A stretch of DNA of 7,377 nucleotides from Omnitrophica bacterium RIFCSPLOWO2_01_FULL_45_10b (GCA_001804205.1 MHFM01000067.1:23766-31142); one strand, 5' to 3'. Shown: positions 1-6,340, numbered from the stretch's first letter. Made by a program: numbers and translations. The notes: generated by a model from the sequence alone, not told the origin.

Positions 1-1
1 A

Positions 2-1102
2 GTGGCGGCAGAAGTTAAAAATTTTGACCCTGCTAATTATGTATTGCCAGGCATTTATAGAAAAATGGACAGATTTGCACAGCTTGGTGTCTGTGCAGCA
101 AAAATGGCGATAGACGATGCAGATCTGTCAATAAATTCTACAAACGATACGCGCATCGGTGTTGTAATAGGTACCGGATTGGGCGGCCTCCTTTTCCATG
201 AGGAGCAGATTATAAATGTGATCAGGGATGGCGGGCCTTCGAAGGCCATGGCAAGTTCTGTTCCCAGAATTTCGCCTAATTCAGTTTCTAGTTATATCGG
301 TATTGCTTTTGGTATAAAAGGACCAAACTACGCTGTTTCAACTGCCTGTTCATCAGGCGCCAACGCGATTGGGCAGGGGCTACTTATGTTGCGATCAGGG
401 ATGATCGATGTTTGCATTGTTGGCGGTGTTGAAGCACCGATTACGCCGGTGACAGTCGCTGCTTATCAAAATCTGAGATGTTTGTCGGTCAGAAATGGCG
501 TTCCTTCTGAAGTCTCAAAGCCATTTGACAAGAAGCGGGACGGTTTTGTCATTGGTGAAGGAGCCGGTGTTTTAGTGCTCGAAACTTTAGAACATGCTGA
601 GAAAAGAAAAGTCAAAATACATGCAGAGCTGCTTGGCTACGGGACTAATTGCGGAGCTTATAGTATGGTTGCCCCTCAGCCAGAAGGCCTGGATGCTGCT
701 CAGGCCATTAACGATGCCTTGAAAGATGCGGAGATTTCGACAGATAGTGTCGATTATATTAATGCGCATGGAACAGGCACAGTTTACAATGACCTTGCCG
801 AAACCAAGGCAATCAAACATGTTTTTGGAAAAAGAGCTTATCAAATTCCCATCAGCTCTACCAAGTCTATTATTGGCCACACAATCGGTGCAGCGGGAGC
901 AATTGCGGCGATTGTTTGTGTTCTTAGCCTTGAACATCAGGAAATTCATCCAACGATTAATTTGAAGAATCCTGATCCCGACTGTGACTTAGATTATGTT
1001 CCTGGTTGTAGACGGCGAAGCAAGATTAATACAGTTGTATCTAACTCGTTTGGTTTTGGTTCAAATAATGCAGTTTTAACAATACGCAGATATGAACGTT
1101 AG
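2..1102 (+). CDS. fabF: 3-oxoacyl-ACP synthase II (FabF/KAS II type), 5'-truncated by the window
   Basis: This is a condensing enzyme that extends an acyl chain by decarboxylative Claisen condensation of malonyl-ACP with an acyl thioester held on its active-site cysteine. The visible 366 codons contain the full thiolase-fold catalytic set: Cys116 in STACSSG, His256 in NAHGTGT, Lys288 in STKS and His293 in GHTIGAAG. These lie a constant 47 residues below Cys163, His303, Lys335 and His340 of E. coli FabF as I remember it, so about 47-50 N-terminal residues lie upstream of the window. The GTG at position 2 is therefore an internal Val codon, not a start. The usual GFGGTN loop near the C-terminus reads GFGSNN (351-356), a small departure. 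The stop codon overlaps the ribosome binding site of the ACP gene, which implies co-translation. Its pairing with its own ACP, a hotdog protein and a dehydratase-like flavoenzyme, with no other fab genes in view, suggests specialised rather than housekeeping acyl synthesis. The family call is firm; the pathway is inferred. Confidence 0.93.
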   Translation: MAAEVKNFDPANYVLPGIYRKMDRFAQLGVCAAKMAIDDADLSINSTNDTRIGVVIGTGLGGLLFHEEQIINVIRDGGPSKAMASSVPRISPNSVSSYIGIAFGIKGPNYAVSTACSSGANAIGQGLLMLRSGMIDVCIVGGVEAPITPVTVAAYQNLRCLSVRNGVPSEVSKPFDKKRDGFVIGEGAGVLVLETLEHAEKRKVKIHAELLGYGTNCGAYSMVAPQPEGLDAAQAINDALKDAEISTDSVDYINAHGTGTVYNDLAETKAIKHVFGKRAYQIPISSTKSIIGHTIGAAGAIAAIVCVLSLEHQEIHPTINLKNPDPDCDLDYVPGCRRRSKINTVVSNSFGFGSNNAVLTIRRYER

Positions 1103-1106
1103 GAGG
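1101..1106 (+). promoter_or_regulatory. Shine-Dalgarno AGGAGG fixing the ACP start
   Basis: A perfect AGGAGG lies six bases before the ATG at 1113. It overlaps the TAG stop (1100-1102) of the ketosynthase gene. It decides between two in-frame ATGs: the one at 1092 has no such site and would start inside the ketosynthase coding region. Confidence 0.85.
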
Positions 1107-1112
1107 AATATT

Positions 1113-1376
1113 ATGTCAAATGTCGACTTGGACGATATCTTTAATCGTGTACGCAAAATTCTTTCCAAAATGGTGAAACTCAAAGAATCGGCGGTAACGC
1201 TTGAGTCACACTTGCGTGACGACCTAGGTGTTGATTCAGTCGATATTTTAGATATTATTGCGAAAATGGAAGAAGAATTTGGCATCCATATTGATGAAAA
1301 CGATGCAAGGGAAGTTGGCACCGTTCAACATATAGTAAGTTTGGTAAAGGATAAAACACGAACCGCGAAGCGTTAG
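1113..1376 (+). CDS. Acyl carrier protein
   Basis: This 87-residue acidic protein carries growing acyl chains as thioesters on a phosphopantetheine arm. The attachment site is Ser42 in DDLGVDSVDIL, the position of the DSL motif of classical ACPs; here Leu is replaced by Val, which is common in specialised carriers. Helix 1 is around residues 5-20 and the acidic recognition helix follows Ser42 (DIIAKMEEEFGI, 47-58). The start at 1113 is chosen because of the AGGAGG six bases upstream; an ATG 21 bases earlier in the same frame is not preferred. It sits between a FabF-type ketosynthase and a hotdog thioesterase-like gene, so it is probably the carrier dedicated to that ketosynthase. A holo-ACP synthase must be supplied from elsewhere. 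An AcpP of primary fatty acid synthesis is possible, but the missing fabD/fabG neighbours and the divergent sequence argue for a specialised carrier. Confidence 0.92.
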   Translation: MSNVDLDDIFNRVRKILSKMVKLKESAVTLESHLRDDLGVDSVDILDIIAKMEEEFGIHIDENDAREVGTVQHIVSLVKDKTRTAKR

Positions 1377-1381
1377 GCTTA

Positions 1382-1876
1382 ATGACAGAGAGGGGATGTA
1401 AAAATCTGGACGAAGTAAAAGATTTCATCCAAAATAAGATCCCATTTTTCAAAAAAGTTGGAGTTTTGGTTGAGATGATCGCTCCTGGAAAAATCAAGCT
1501 GGGAGTGCCATACGATTCTAATAACCTCAACCATTTCGGAGCTTTTCAAGCAGGGGTATATTTGACTCTTGCAGAAGCCGCCGGAGGTGCATTGCTGGCA
1601 ACAATTTTGGATTTATCTGACGTGTTACTCTTAACAAAAGAGTGCCATTTGAAATTTGGCGAACCAGCGAAAAAGTATTTAAGTTATGAGGGTCTTCTAG
1701 AGGTCAAAGAGTCTGAAAAAATTATGCAAGAGCTTGTAAAAAAACAAAAGATTGATTTTCCAATGGATATCACTTTGTTGAATGAAAACGGGAAGATGGC
1801 AGCTGAAGCACGGGTGACTTACTACCTACGGACTGGGTCGTCTTCTATTATTAAGAATGCACAGAGGGCCATGTAG
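1382..1876 (+). CDS. Hotdog-fold thioesterase-like protein (PaaI/DUF4442 type)
   Basis: This 164-residue protein looks like a single-domain hotdog protein, a fold used by acyl-CoA/acyl-ACP thioesterases and some dehydratases. The key stretch is NLNHFGAFQAGVYLTLAEAA (residues 48-67): an Asn50-His51-Phe-Gly segment leads into the long hotdog helix, which carries Glu65 where PaaI- and DUF4442-type proteins place their acidic catalytic residue. Beta strands with the expected alternating pattern follow (about 86-94, 100-110, 128-134, 140-149). The gene begins five bases after the ACP stop with only a weak AGG upstream, so it is probably translated by coupling to the ACP gene. Next to an ACP and ketosynthase, a likely role is hydrolytic release or editing of an ACP- or CoA-bound acyl intermediate. 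A non-hydrolytic role such as double-bond isomerisation or dehydration cannot be excluded. The fold is fairly sure; the substrate is unknown. Confidence 0.72.
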   Translation: MTERGCKNLDEVKDFIQNKIPFFKKVGVLVEMIAPGKIKLGVPYDSNNLNHFGAFQAGVYLTLAEAAGGALLATILDLSDVLLLTKECHLKFGEPAKKYLSYEGLLEVKESEKIMQELVKKQKIDFPMDITLLNENGKMAAEARVTYYLRTGSSSIIKNAQRAM

Positions 1877-1893
1877 GGTGCATGTATTAAATT

Positions 1894-1900
1894 GAGGAGG
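1894..1900 (+). promoter_or_regulatory. Shine-Dalgarno GAGGAGG for the dehydratase-like gene
   Basis: GAGGAGG lies eight bases before the ATG at 1909, in the 32-base gap after the hotdog gene. Its strength and spacing support the long form of the protein with its lysine-rich N-terminal extension, and it suggests this gene is the most strongly translated of the set. Confidence 0.8.
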
Positions 1901-1908
1901 GCTCCAAG

Positions 1909-3450
1909 ATGACAAAATTGAATATCAAAGCCAAAAAAGCTCAAGTTAAAGTCAGCGATCCAGAAAGCCAAAGAAGTAGATTAAACAATTCTGAAACCTT
2001 GAAAACTCCAGAAGAATATAGAGCAGCTTTGAGCAAGATGAAACCAAATATTGTAAAGGATAAGGTTGTTCGCGACCCTTGCAAGGATAAAGAACTGGAT
2101 AAGGGCATTAACGTTGTGGCCGTGAGTTATGAATATGCACATGATCAAAAGATGAAAGAATTTATGACTGCCAAATCTCCTTTAACCGGAAAAACAATTC
2201 ACCGTTATAACCATATTCCGCGGTCCAAAGAGGATTTGGAAAAGCGTTATGAAATGATTAACACGCTTGCCCAAGAGACATTTTGCGCACAACGTTGCGT
2301 AGGCTCCGATGCTCTCTATGCGCTTTTTATGGGGACTTATCTTGTCGACCAAGATAAGGTTTTAAATACCAATTATCACCGGCATTTTCTCGAGTATCTG
2401 AAATATGTGCAGGAGAATGATATAGCGCCAGCTGGTGCGATAACAGATGCCAAGGGAGATAGAAGTGTTTCGCCTGCTGAACAACCAGAAAGGGATAGCT
2501 ACGTCCACGTAGTTAGGAAGACTGACAAGGGAGTTTATGTTAGCGGAGTTAAATCGCCGATTACGACGGGGGCTTATGCCGAGGAGATTTGCGTTTTACC
2601 AGGACGGCAGTTTGCGGCTCATGAAAAGGATTTTGCTATCGCGTTTGCGATACCAGCCGATGCTGAGGGAATCACACGATTTGTTTTGTCCCCCGAAATC
2701 AAAGCTCTTGAAGGGGAATTCAGTGCATGTCATGGTAAGAAATATCTAAATAAAGAGGCGATGATAGTTTTTGAAGATGTTTTTGTGCCATGGGGAAGAG
2801 TTTTCTTGTGTGGCGAGTATCAATATGCAGGGCGCTATGCAGACTTTTTTGCGACCGTTCATCGATTTTCCTATTGTGCGTGTAAGCCAGCTGTATTTAA
2901 TCTTTTGTCTGGAGCTGCTGCATTGATATCGGAATACAATGGAACAGAGGGAAAATATCTTTTCAGTGACAGCAAGGGTAAATTATTTGATATCATGAAA
3001 AATGCAGACATGATTCAAGGAATGGGCCAGGCTGCGATTAAGTTCGCAAAAGAAACAGAGAGTGGCGCAGTTCTTCCTGATCCCAAATATGCGAACCTTG
3101 GAAAATTCATTTCTGGAGAACAATTTCCAAAAGCGATTTCGATACTCCAAGATATGGCAGGTAATCTGCCTGTTTCATTACCTCATGAGAATTTGCTCAA
3201 GGACAAGGAGTATGGTCCCAAAGTGAAAAAAGTATTTGCTAGGAAAGAAGGCATTCCACCGGAAGATCATTATCGCTTAAATGAACTGATTAGGACTATA
3301 GCCGCTTCTGATGAGGGTGGGTTGCTTCAGTTTGGTACAAGACATGGAGGTGGCACTATTGAAGTTGAAAAAGCAACCATTTATACTCAGAATTTGAAAA
3401 AACTTCAAGAATGCAAAAAAATGGCAAAACGGCAAGCTGGGATTGAGTAA
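1909..3450 (+). CDS. 4-hydroxybutyryl-CoA dehydratase-like [4Fe-4S] flavoprotein (AbfD/HpaB superfamily)
   Basis: A 513-residue protein. Compared from memory with Clostridium aminobutyricum AbfD (about 490 aa), it matches along most of its length, including TNYHRHFLEYLKYVQEND (154-171) and the adjacent AKGDR (181-185). AbfD uses FAD and a [4Fe-4S] cluster to dehydrate 4-hydroxybutyryl-CoA to crotonyl-CoA by a ketyl radical route. All four cluster ligands are present in the right spacing: Cys126 and Cys130 (CAQRC), His318 and Cys325 (HRFSYCAC). Also kept are Gln128, Thr219/220, Glu283, Tyr322 and Lys326. Plain HpaB hydroxylases lack these cysteines, so a dehydratase-type enzyme is favoured over a monooxygenase. 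The glutamate that I recall as AbfD Glu455 aligns with Gly476 just before HGGG (479-482), so the substrate or chemistry may differ. An extra Cys323 lies two residues before ligand Cys325. The first 32 residues are a Lys/Ser-rich extension. The gene ends the ketosynthase-ACP-hotdog set, so an acyl-ACP or acyl-CoA made there is a plausible substrate. Family high; exact reaction unknown. Confidence 0.87.
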   Translation: MTKLNIKAKKAQVKVSDPESQRSRLNNSETLKTPEEYRAALSKMKPNIVKDKVVRDPCKDKELDKGINVVAVSYEYAHDQKMKEFMTAKSPLTGKTIHRYNHIPRSKEDLEKRYEMINTLAQETFCAQRCVGSDALYALFMGTYLVDQDKVLNTNYHRHFLEYLKYVQENDIAPAGAITDAKGDRSVSPAEQPERDSYVHVVRKTDKGVYVSGVKSPITTGAYAEEICVLPGRQFAAHEKDFAIAFAIPADAEGITRFVLSPEIKALEGEFSACHGKKYLNKEAMIVFEDVFVPWGRVFLCGEYQYAGRYADFFATVHRFSYCACKPAVFNLLSGAAALISEYNGTEGKYLFSDSKGKLFDIMKNADMIQGMGQAAIKFAKETESGAVLPDPKYANLGKFISGEQFPKAISILQDMAGNLPVSLPHENLLKDKEYGPKVKKVFARKEGIPPEDHYRLNELIRTIAASDEGGLLQFGTRHGGGTIEVEKATIYTQNLKKLQECKKMAKRQAGIE

Positions 3451-3499
3451 CAATCAAATATATTAATGTACATATTATGGAAAGCAGAGAGTCATATAT
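3451..3499 (+). promoter_or_regulatory. AT-rich spacer before the histidine kinase, possible promoter
   Basis: This 49-base spacer is the widest gap since the start of the window and is very AT-rich. It holds TATTAT at 3473-3478, five of six matches to a -10 box, but no convincing -35 at a normal distance. An 8-base palindrome ATGTACAT lies at 3466-3473. AGAGAG at 3486-3491 is a weak ribosome binding site for the ATG at 3500. No terminator hairpin is visible after the dehydratase-like gene, so the kinase may be read both from the operon and from a weak local promoter. Confidence 0.25.
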
Positions 3500-5824
3500 A
3501 TGTTCTTTTCTATAACCTCATATGTTACCGGCATAGCTAGTCTTTCAATTGCCGCATTTGTTTATTATAGAAAACCAGCTTCAACTCTAACTAAATTATT
3601 TTGCTTTCTCACCATCAGCGTTGCTGTCTATAGCATTTTTCTAGCAACAGCAGTTCTGTCAGCAACGCCAGAGCAAGCAATGTTCTGGATGCGCATTGAG
3701 CATCTTGGCAACGCATTTATCCCTACCGCTTACCTACATTTTTCTTTGGCGGTTATCAAAGAAACTAAAAAATGGAAGCCAGTTCTCTTTATTTCCTATC
3801 TAGCATCATTTCTTTTAGTGCCTACAGTTTTGACGAATTTATGGATAGGTGATGTTCGGCGAAACTTTGCTGGGCTGAATTTTTATCCCCACCCTGGCCC
3901 TTTATATGCGTTCTATTTCCTAATGTATTGTGCAATATTTGCATTTGCGCAAACTGTTGTTTTCTTAGCATCGCGGCGGTTAAAAGGACGCGAAGGCAAG
4001 CAAGCTTTGTTTGTTTTTTGGTCTGGATTTTTGGGTTCTCTTGCCGGTTCTGTCACATTCCTTCCGTTATATGGGGTTGAAGTATCACCAAATCTCAATA
4101 GTCTTGCCATCCTATATCTTATGGCTTTGGCTTACGCTATTCTTAAACATGGTTTGCTGGATATACAAGTTCTCATCAAGAAGACGTTGGTGTTTGCGGG
4201 TCTGTTTTCGTTTGCCTTTGGCATATTTACTTTTACCACCTTTCTCACACAGGAGGTACTGAGCGCTTATGTAACTGGAACGAGCGGACGGGTACTTTCG
4301 ATCTTCCTGAGCGTTTTCCTGATTGTGTTGGGATATGATCCGCTTCGCAAGTTTCTCGTCAATCTTACGGATCGGTTCCTGTTCCAAAAAAAGTATGATT
4401 ACCGGAAGTTCCTGCGCGATGCCTCGGCCGGGATTTCACAAATCAAAAGCTTGAACCATCTCCTAAGCCTTGTCACTCATTTCGTGACAATGCGCATTCG
4501 CGTGAGAAGCGCAGCCATCCTGATGTATGATGAAAAAAATCGTTACTTCAAGTTTGCCTATTTGCGCGGTTATCCCAAGCTGGGCTGGTTGCGCCAGGGC
4601 CATGTGTTTGCCGAAGGCGATCCTTTGATTGATTACCTCAAGTATGAGCGGCTGGCTCTGGATATCGAGCGGGTAAAAGAATATGCCGAAACAGGAGGCC
4701 CCAAGCCTAGGAGGGGTGCCACCATACGGTCTTATGATTTTAAAATGATTCAGGCGCGGATGGATGAACTTCAGGCGGCCTGCTGTGTGCCAAGTTTTCT
4801 GGGGGATAATTTAAGAAACGTTCTTATTCTCGGCGAGAAAAAATCAGGCGATTTTTATTCGGATGAGGATTTACAAGTCCTTTTCACGCTGGCGCAAGAA
4901 TCGGCCATTGCCATCGAGAACGCGCGGCTTTATGACCAGGCCATTGAAAAGGCGAAAGAGCTTGAAAAAATAAACGCCGAATTAAACACGGCGCAAACCA
5001 ATTTAATTCGCGCCTTAAATGACACTGAAGTGGCGAATAAGCGCCTCCGCGATACGCACGCGCAATTGATTCATGAGCAGAAAATGGCGACCTTAGGCCG
5101 CCTGGCTTCGTCTGTAGGCCATGAGGTGAATAATCCGCTGACCATCCTTTCCATGAACGTCAGCCGCGCGATCTTAAAATACCGCCAGAATCCTGATCTT
5201 AAAGTCATGGAGGTCCTCGATATCTTCCAGAAAATGGAGCAGAATATCAGCCGCATCAAGGCGGTTGTGAATACGCTTACAGGGCTTCTTAAAAAATCTG
5301 AGCACGGCAAATTCGAGCCGCTTTCCCTCAAACTTATCCTTGAAGAAACACTTCCGCTTGTTCAATTTCAGACCTATTTGGAAAATCTTTCCGGCACTGA
5401 AGTTGTTTTCGACATTCCGGCCAATACGCCGCTTATTAAAGGAGACCTTGAACGGCTTCAGGAAGTGTTCCTCAACTTATTCATCAATGCTTATCACGCG
5501 ATGGCGGGCAAACAGCAGCGGAAGATTACGGTCACGGCGCATGAAAGTCCGGCCCATCCCGCAATGGTGATGGTAGAATTTTCAGACAATGGTTCCGGCA
5601 TGACCGATGAAGTGATGAAAAAAGTATTTAGCTACGGATTTACCACAAAGCCGGCCGGAAAAGGCTCAGGCATGGGCCTTTATATGTGCCGGTATATCAT
5701 CGAACTTCACGGCGGGGAAGTCAAAGTCCGCTCAAAACTCGGCGAAGGCACCACGTTCGCGATTACGCTTCCGATTTATTACGAACCCACCTCAGCCGTT
5801 GCCGTGACCGACGGCAAGGACTAG
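3500..5824 (+). CDS. Membrane sensor histidine kinase (N-terminal 7TM-type, GAF-like, HisKA, HATPase_c)
   Basis: This is a 774-residue inner-membrane sensor kinase. Residues about 5-280 hold eight or nine hydrophobic segments (roughly 5-23, 33-54, 67-86, 94-116, 135-157, 168-190, 198-215, 229-250, 265-278), resembling the histidine kinase 7TM sensor family, with the typical KHGLLDIQVLIKKT exit at 216-229. A GAF-like domain spans about 310-476, ending in the usual AIAIENARLYDQ. A coiled coil follows (about 478-528). The H-box LASSVGHEVNNPLTIL (535-550) carries phospho-acceptor His541. The ATPase has an N-box with Asn659 and Asn663, a G1 box DNGSGM (696-701), an F-box around 710-714 and a G2 box GKGSGMGL (720-727). 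There is no receiver domain and no response regulator gene in view, so it is an orphan kinase here. The signal is unknown. The first part of the gene is AT-rich with AGA, TTA and ATA codons; after about 4250 it becomes GC-richer with CGC, GCG and CTT/CTC codons, partly but perhaps not fully explained by membrane residues. Confidence 0.94.
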   Translation: MFFSITSYVTGIASLSIAAFVYYRKPASTLTKLFCFLTISVAVYSIFLATAVLSATPEQAMFWMRIEHLGNAFIPTAYLHFSLAVIKETKKWKPVLFISYLASFLLVPTVLTNLWIGDVRRNFAGLNFYPHPGPLYAFYFLMYCAIFAFAQTVVFLASRRLKGREGKQALFVFWSGFLGSLAGSVTFLPLYGVEVSPNLNSLAILYLMALAYAILKHGLLDIQVLIKKTLVFAGLFSFAFGIFTFTTFLTQEVLSAYVTGTSGRVLSIFLSVFLIVLGYDPLRKFLVNLTDRFLFQKKYDYRKFLRDASAGISQIKSLNHLLSLVTHFVTMRIRVRSAAILMYDEKNRYFKFAYLRGYPKLGWLRQGHVFAEGDPLIDYLKYERLALDIERVKEYAETGGPKPRRGATIRSYDFKMIQARMDELQAACCVPSFLGDNLRNVLILGEKKSGDFYSDEDLQVLFTLAQESAIAIENARLYDQAIEKAKELEKINAELNTAQTNLIRALNDTEVANKRLRDTHAQLIHEQKMATLGRLASSVGHEVNNPLTILSMNVSRAILKYRQNPDLKVMEVLDIFQKMEQNISRIKAVVNTLTGLLKKSEHGKFEPLSLKLILEETLPLVQFQTYLENLSGTEVVFDIPANTPLIKGDLERLQEVFLNLFINAYHAMAGKQQRKITVTAHESPAHPAMVMVEFSDNGSGMTDEVMKKVFSYGFTTKPAGKGSGMGLYMCRYIIELHGGEVKVRSKLGEGTTFAITLPIYYEPTSAVAVTDGKD

Positions 5825-5907
5825 AGAGAGCTCCTTGAGGTAAAATTAAGGCGCCAGGATGGCGATTGGCCGGCTTAGAATGTGCTTGCAATGGGTTCGC
5901 CATAAAG

Positions 5908-5924
5908 TTAGAATGACTTGTCAT
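5908..5924. repeat. Second TTAGAATG copy overlapping palindrome ATGACTTGTCAT
   Basis: TTAGAATG at 5908-5915 repeats the copy at 5875-5882. It overlaps a perfect inverted repeat with 5-bp arms and a TT centre (5913-5924). Such a compact palindrome could be a protein-binding site or part of an insertion-sequence terminus. The short length means chance is a real possibility. Confidence 0.3.
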
Positions 5925-5980
5925 AAAAATCCAACGCAATTATCATAACCCCTTATCGTTCAAAATCTTACGATGGCACA

Positions 5981-6009
5981 TTGCTAATACTTGCTTCTTC
6001 AGGTATCTT
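5981..6009 (+). promoter_or_regulatory. Weak candidate promoter of the HicB/HicA-like pair
   Basis: TTGCTA (5981-5986) and TATCTT (6004-6009) are separated by 17 bases; each matches four of six sigma-70 consensus positions. The region is AT-rich and lies just upstream of the first gene of the pair, which otherwise has no promoter. The match quality is poor, so this is a suggestion only. Confidence 0.22.
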
Positions 6010-6040
6010 TTAAATAGACGATAAACTTAGAGTCTTAAAT

Positions 6041-6340
6041 ATGGACGAAATTCATATGATTACCGTACAAGTACAACTCATGAAAGAAGGAGACACAGTT
6101 ATAGTAAACTGTCCGTCACTAGACCTTTGTGGCTACGGGAAAACAGCCGACGAGGCAAAAAAAGATTTTGATGTGGCCTTTAAAATTTTTGCGAAGGAAA
6201 CAACGGGGCACGGAACATTTGAGCAGGCGCTCGAAGAGCTCGGCTGGAAGAAAATCCAAGTTCGAAATAGACCTCGTTGGAAAGCCGGTATAGAGTTGCT
6301 CGGAGAAGTTGAAAAGGTACAATTATCAGTTCCTGTTTAA
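6041..6340 (+). CDS. HicB-like antitoxin-family protein
   Basis: This 99-residue protein has the HicB core: a beta strand pair (ITVQVQLMKEGDTVIVNCP, 7-25), the signature SLDLCGYGKTADEAKKDF (26-43), and a helix with AFKIFAKETTGHGTFEQALE (46-65), which is typical of short HicB/UPF0150 proteins. HicB proteins form a partial RNase H-like fold that binds and blocks HicA and often represses its own operon. No clear C-terminal helix-turn-helix or ribbon-helix-helix domain is visible, although residues 91-99 (KVQLSVPV) look like a beta strand. The start is uncertain: ATG at 6041 or the in-frame ATG at 6056, neither with a good ribosome binding site. The next gene begins directly after this stop, as expected for a two-gene toxin-antitoxin operon, here in hicBA order. 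Solitary HicB proteins exist, so a function as antitoxin depends on its neighbour. Confidence 0.75.
   Translation: MDEIHMITVQVQLMKEGDTVIVNCPSLDLCGYGKTADEAKKDFDVAFKIFAKETTGHGTFEQALEELGWKKIQVRNRPRWKAGIELLGEVEKVQLSVPV

Larger units (their letters stand above)
5825..6040. other. Intergenic region with short repeats, no supported gene
   Basis: These 216 bases separate the kinase from the HicB-like gene. They contain a 5-bp hairpin (CGCCA/TGGCG, 5852-5864) without a T-run, two copies of TTAGAATG 33 bases apart (5875-5882 and 5908-5915), the palindrome ATGACTTGTCAT (5913-5924), and an AT-rich stretch leading into the HicB-like gene. A 29-residue reading frame at 5859-5948 has no ribosome binding site and no recognisable motif. 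No RNA gene is recognisable. The repeated motif may be a worn-down insertion-sequence end, but this is speculative. Confidence 0.6.

Noticed and set aside
2..4. GTG as the start codon of the ketosynthase
   Set aside because: Catalytic residues sit exactly 47 positions lower than in full-length FabF, so the N-terminal strand and helix are missing and the gene begins upstream of the window.
587..949. 120-codon reading frame on the minus strand
   Set aside because: It is fully inside the ketosynthase gene, has no family features, and its composition is what an antisense frame would give.
1092..1112. ATG at 1092 as the ACP start
   Set aside because: It lies inside the ketosynthase coding region without a ribosome binding site, while the ATG at 1113 has AGGAGG at ideal distance and gives a normal ACP length.
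1909..3450. Assignment as a plain HpaB 4-hydroxyphenylacetate 3-monooxygenase
   Set aside because: The four [4Fe-4S] ligands and the TNYH/EYLKYVQEND block match the 4-hydroxybutyryl-CoA dehydratase branch; HpaB oxygenases lack the cluster.
3466..3473. ATGTACAT palindrome before the kinase as an operator
   Set aside because: Eight bases with no extension of symmetry in an AT-rich spacer; expected by chance.
4112..4387. Minus-strand reading frame across the kinase membrane region
   Set aside because: Low-complexity Lys/Gln-rich product antisense to conserved membrane segments; a shadow frame.
5852..5864. Hairpin CGCCA-GGA-TGGCG as terminator of the kinase gene
   Set aside because: Only five base pairs with a 3-base loop, and no T-run follows on the + strand.
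5859..5948. 29-residue small gene in the intergenic gap
   Set aside because: No ribosome binding site, no recognisable motif, and it overlaps the repeated TTAGAATG motif.
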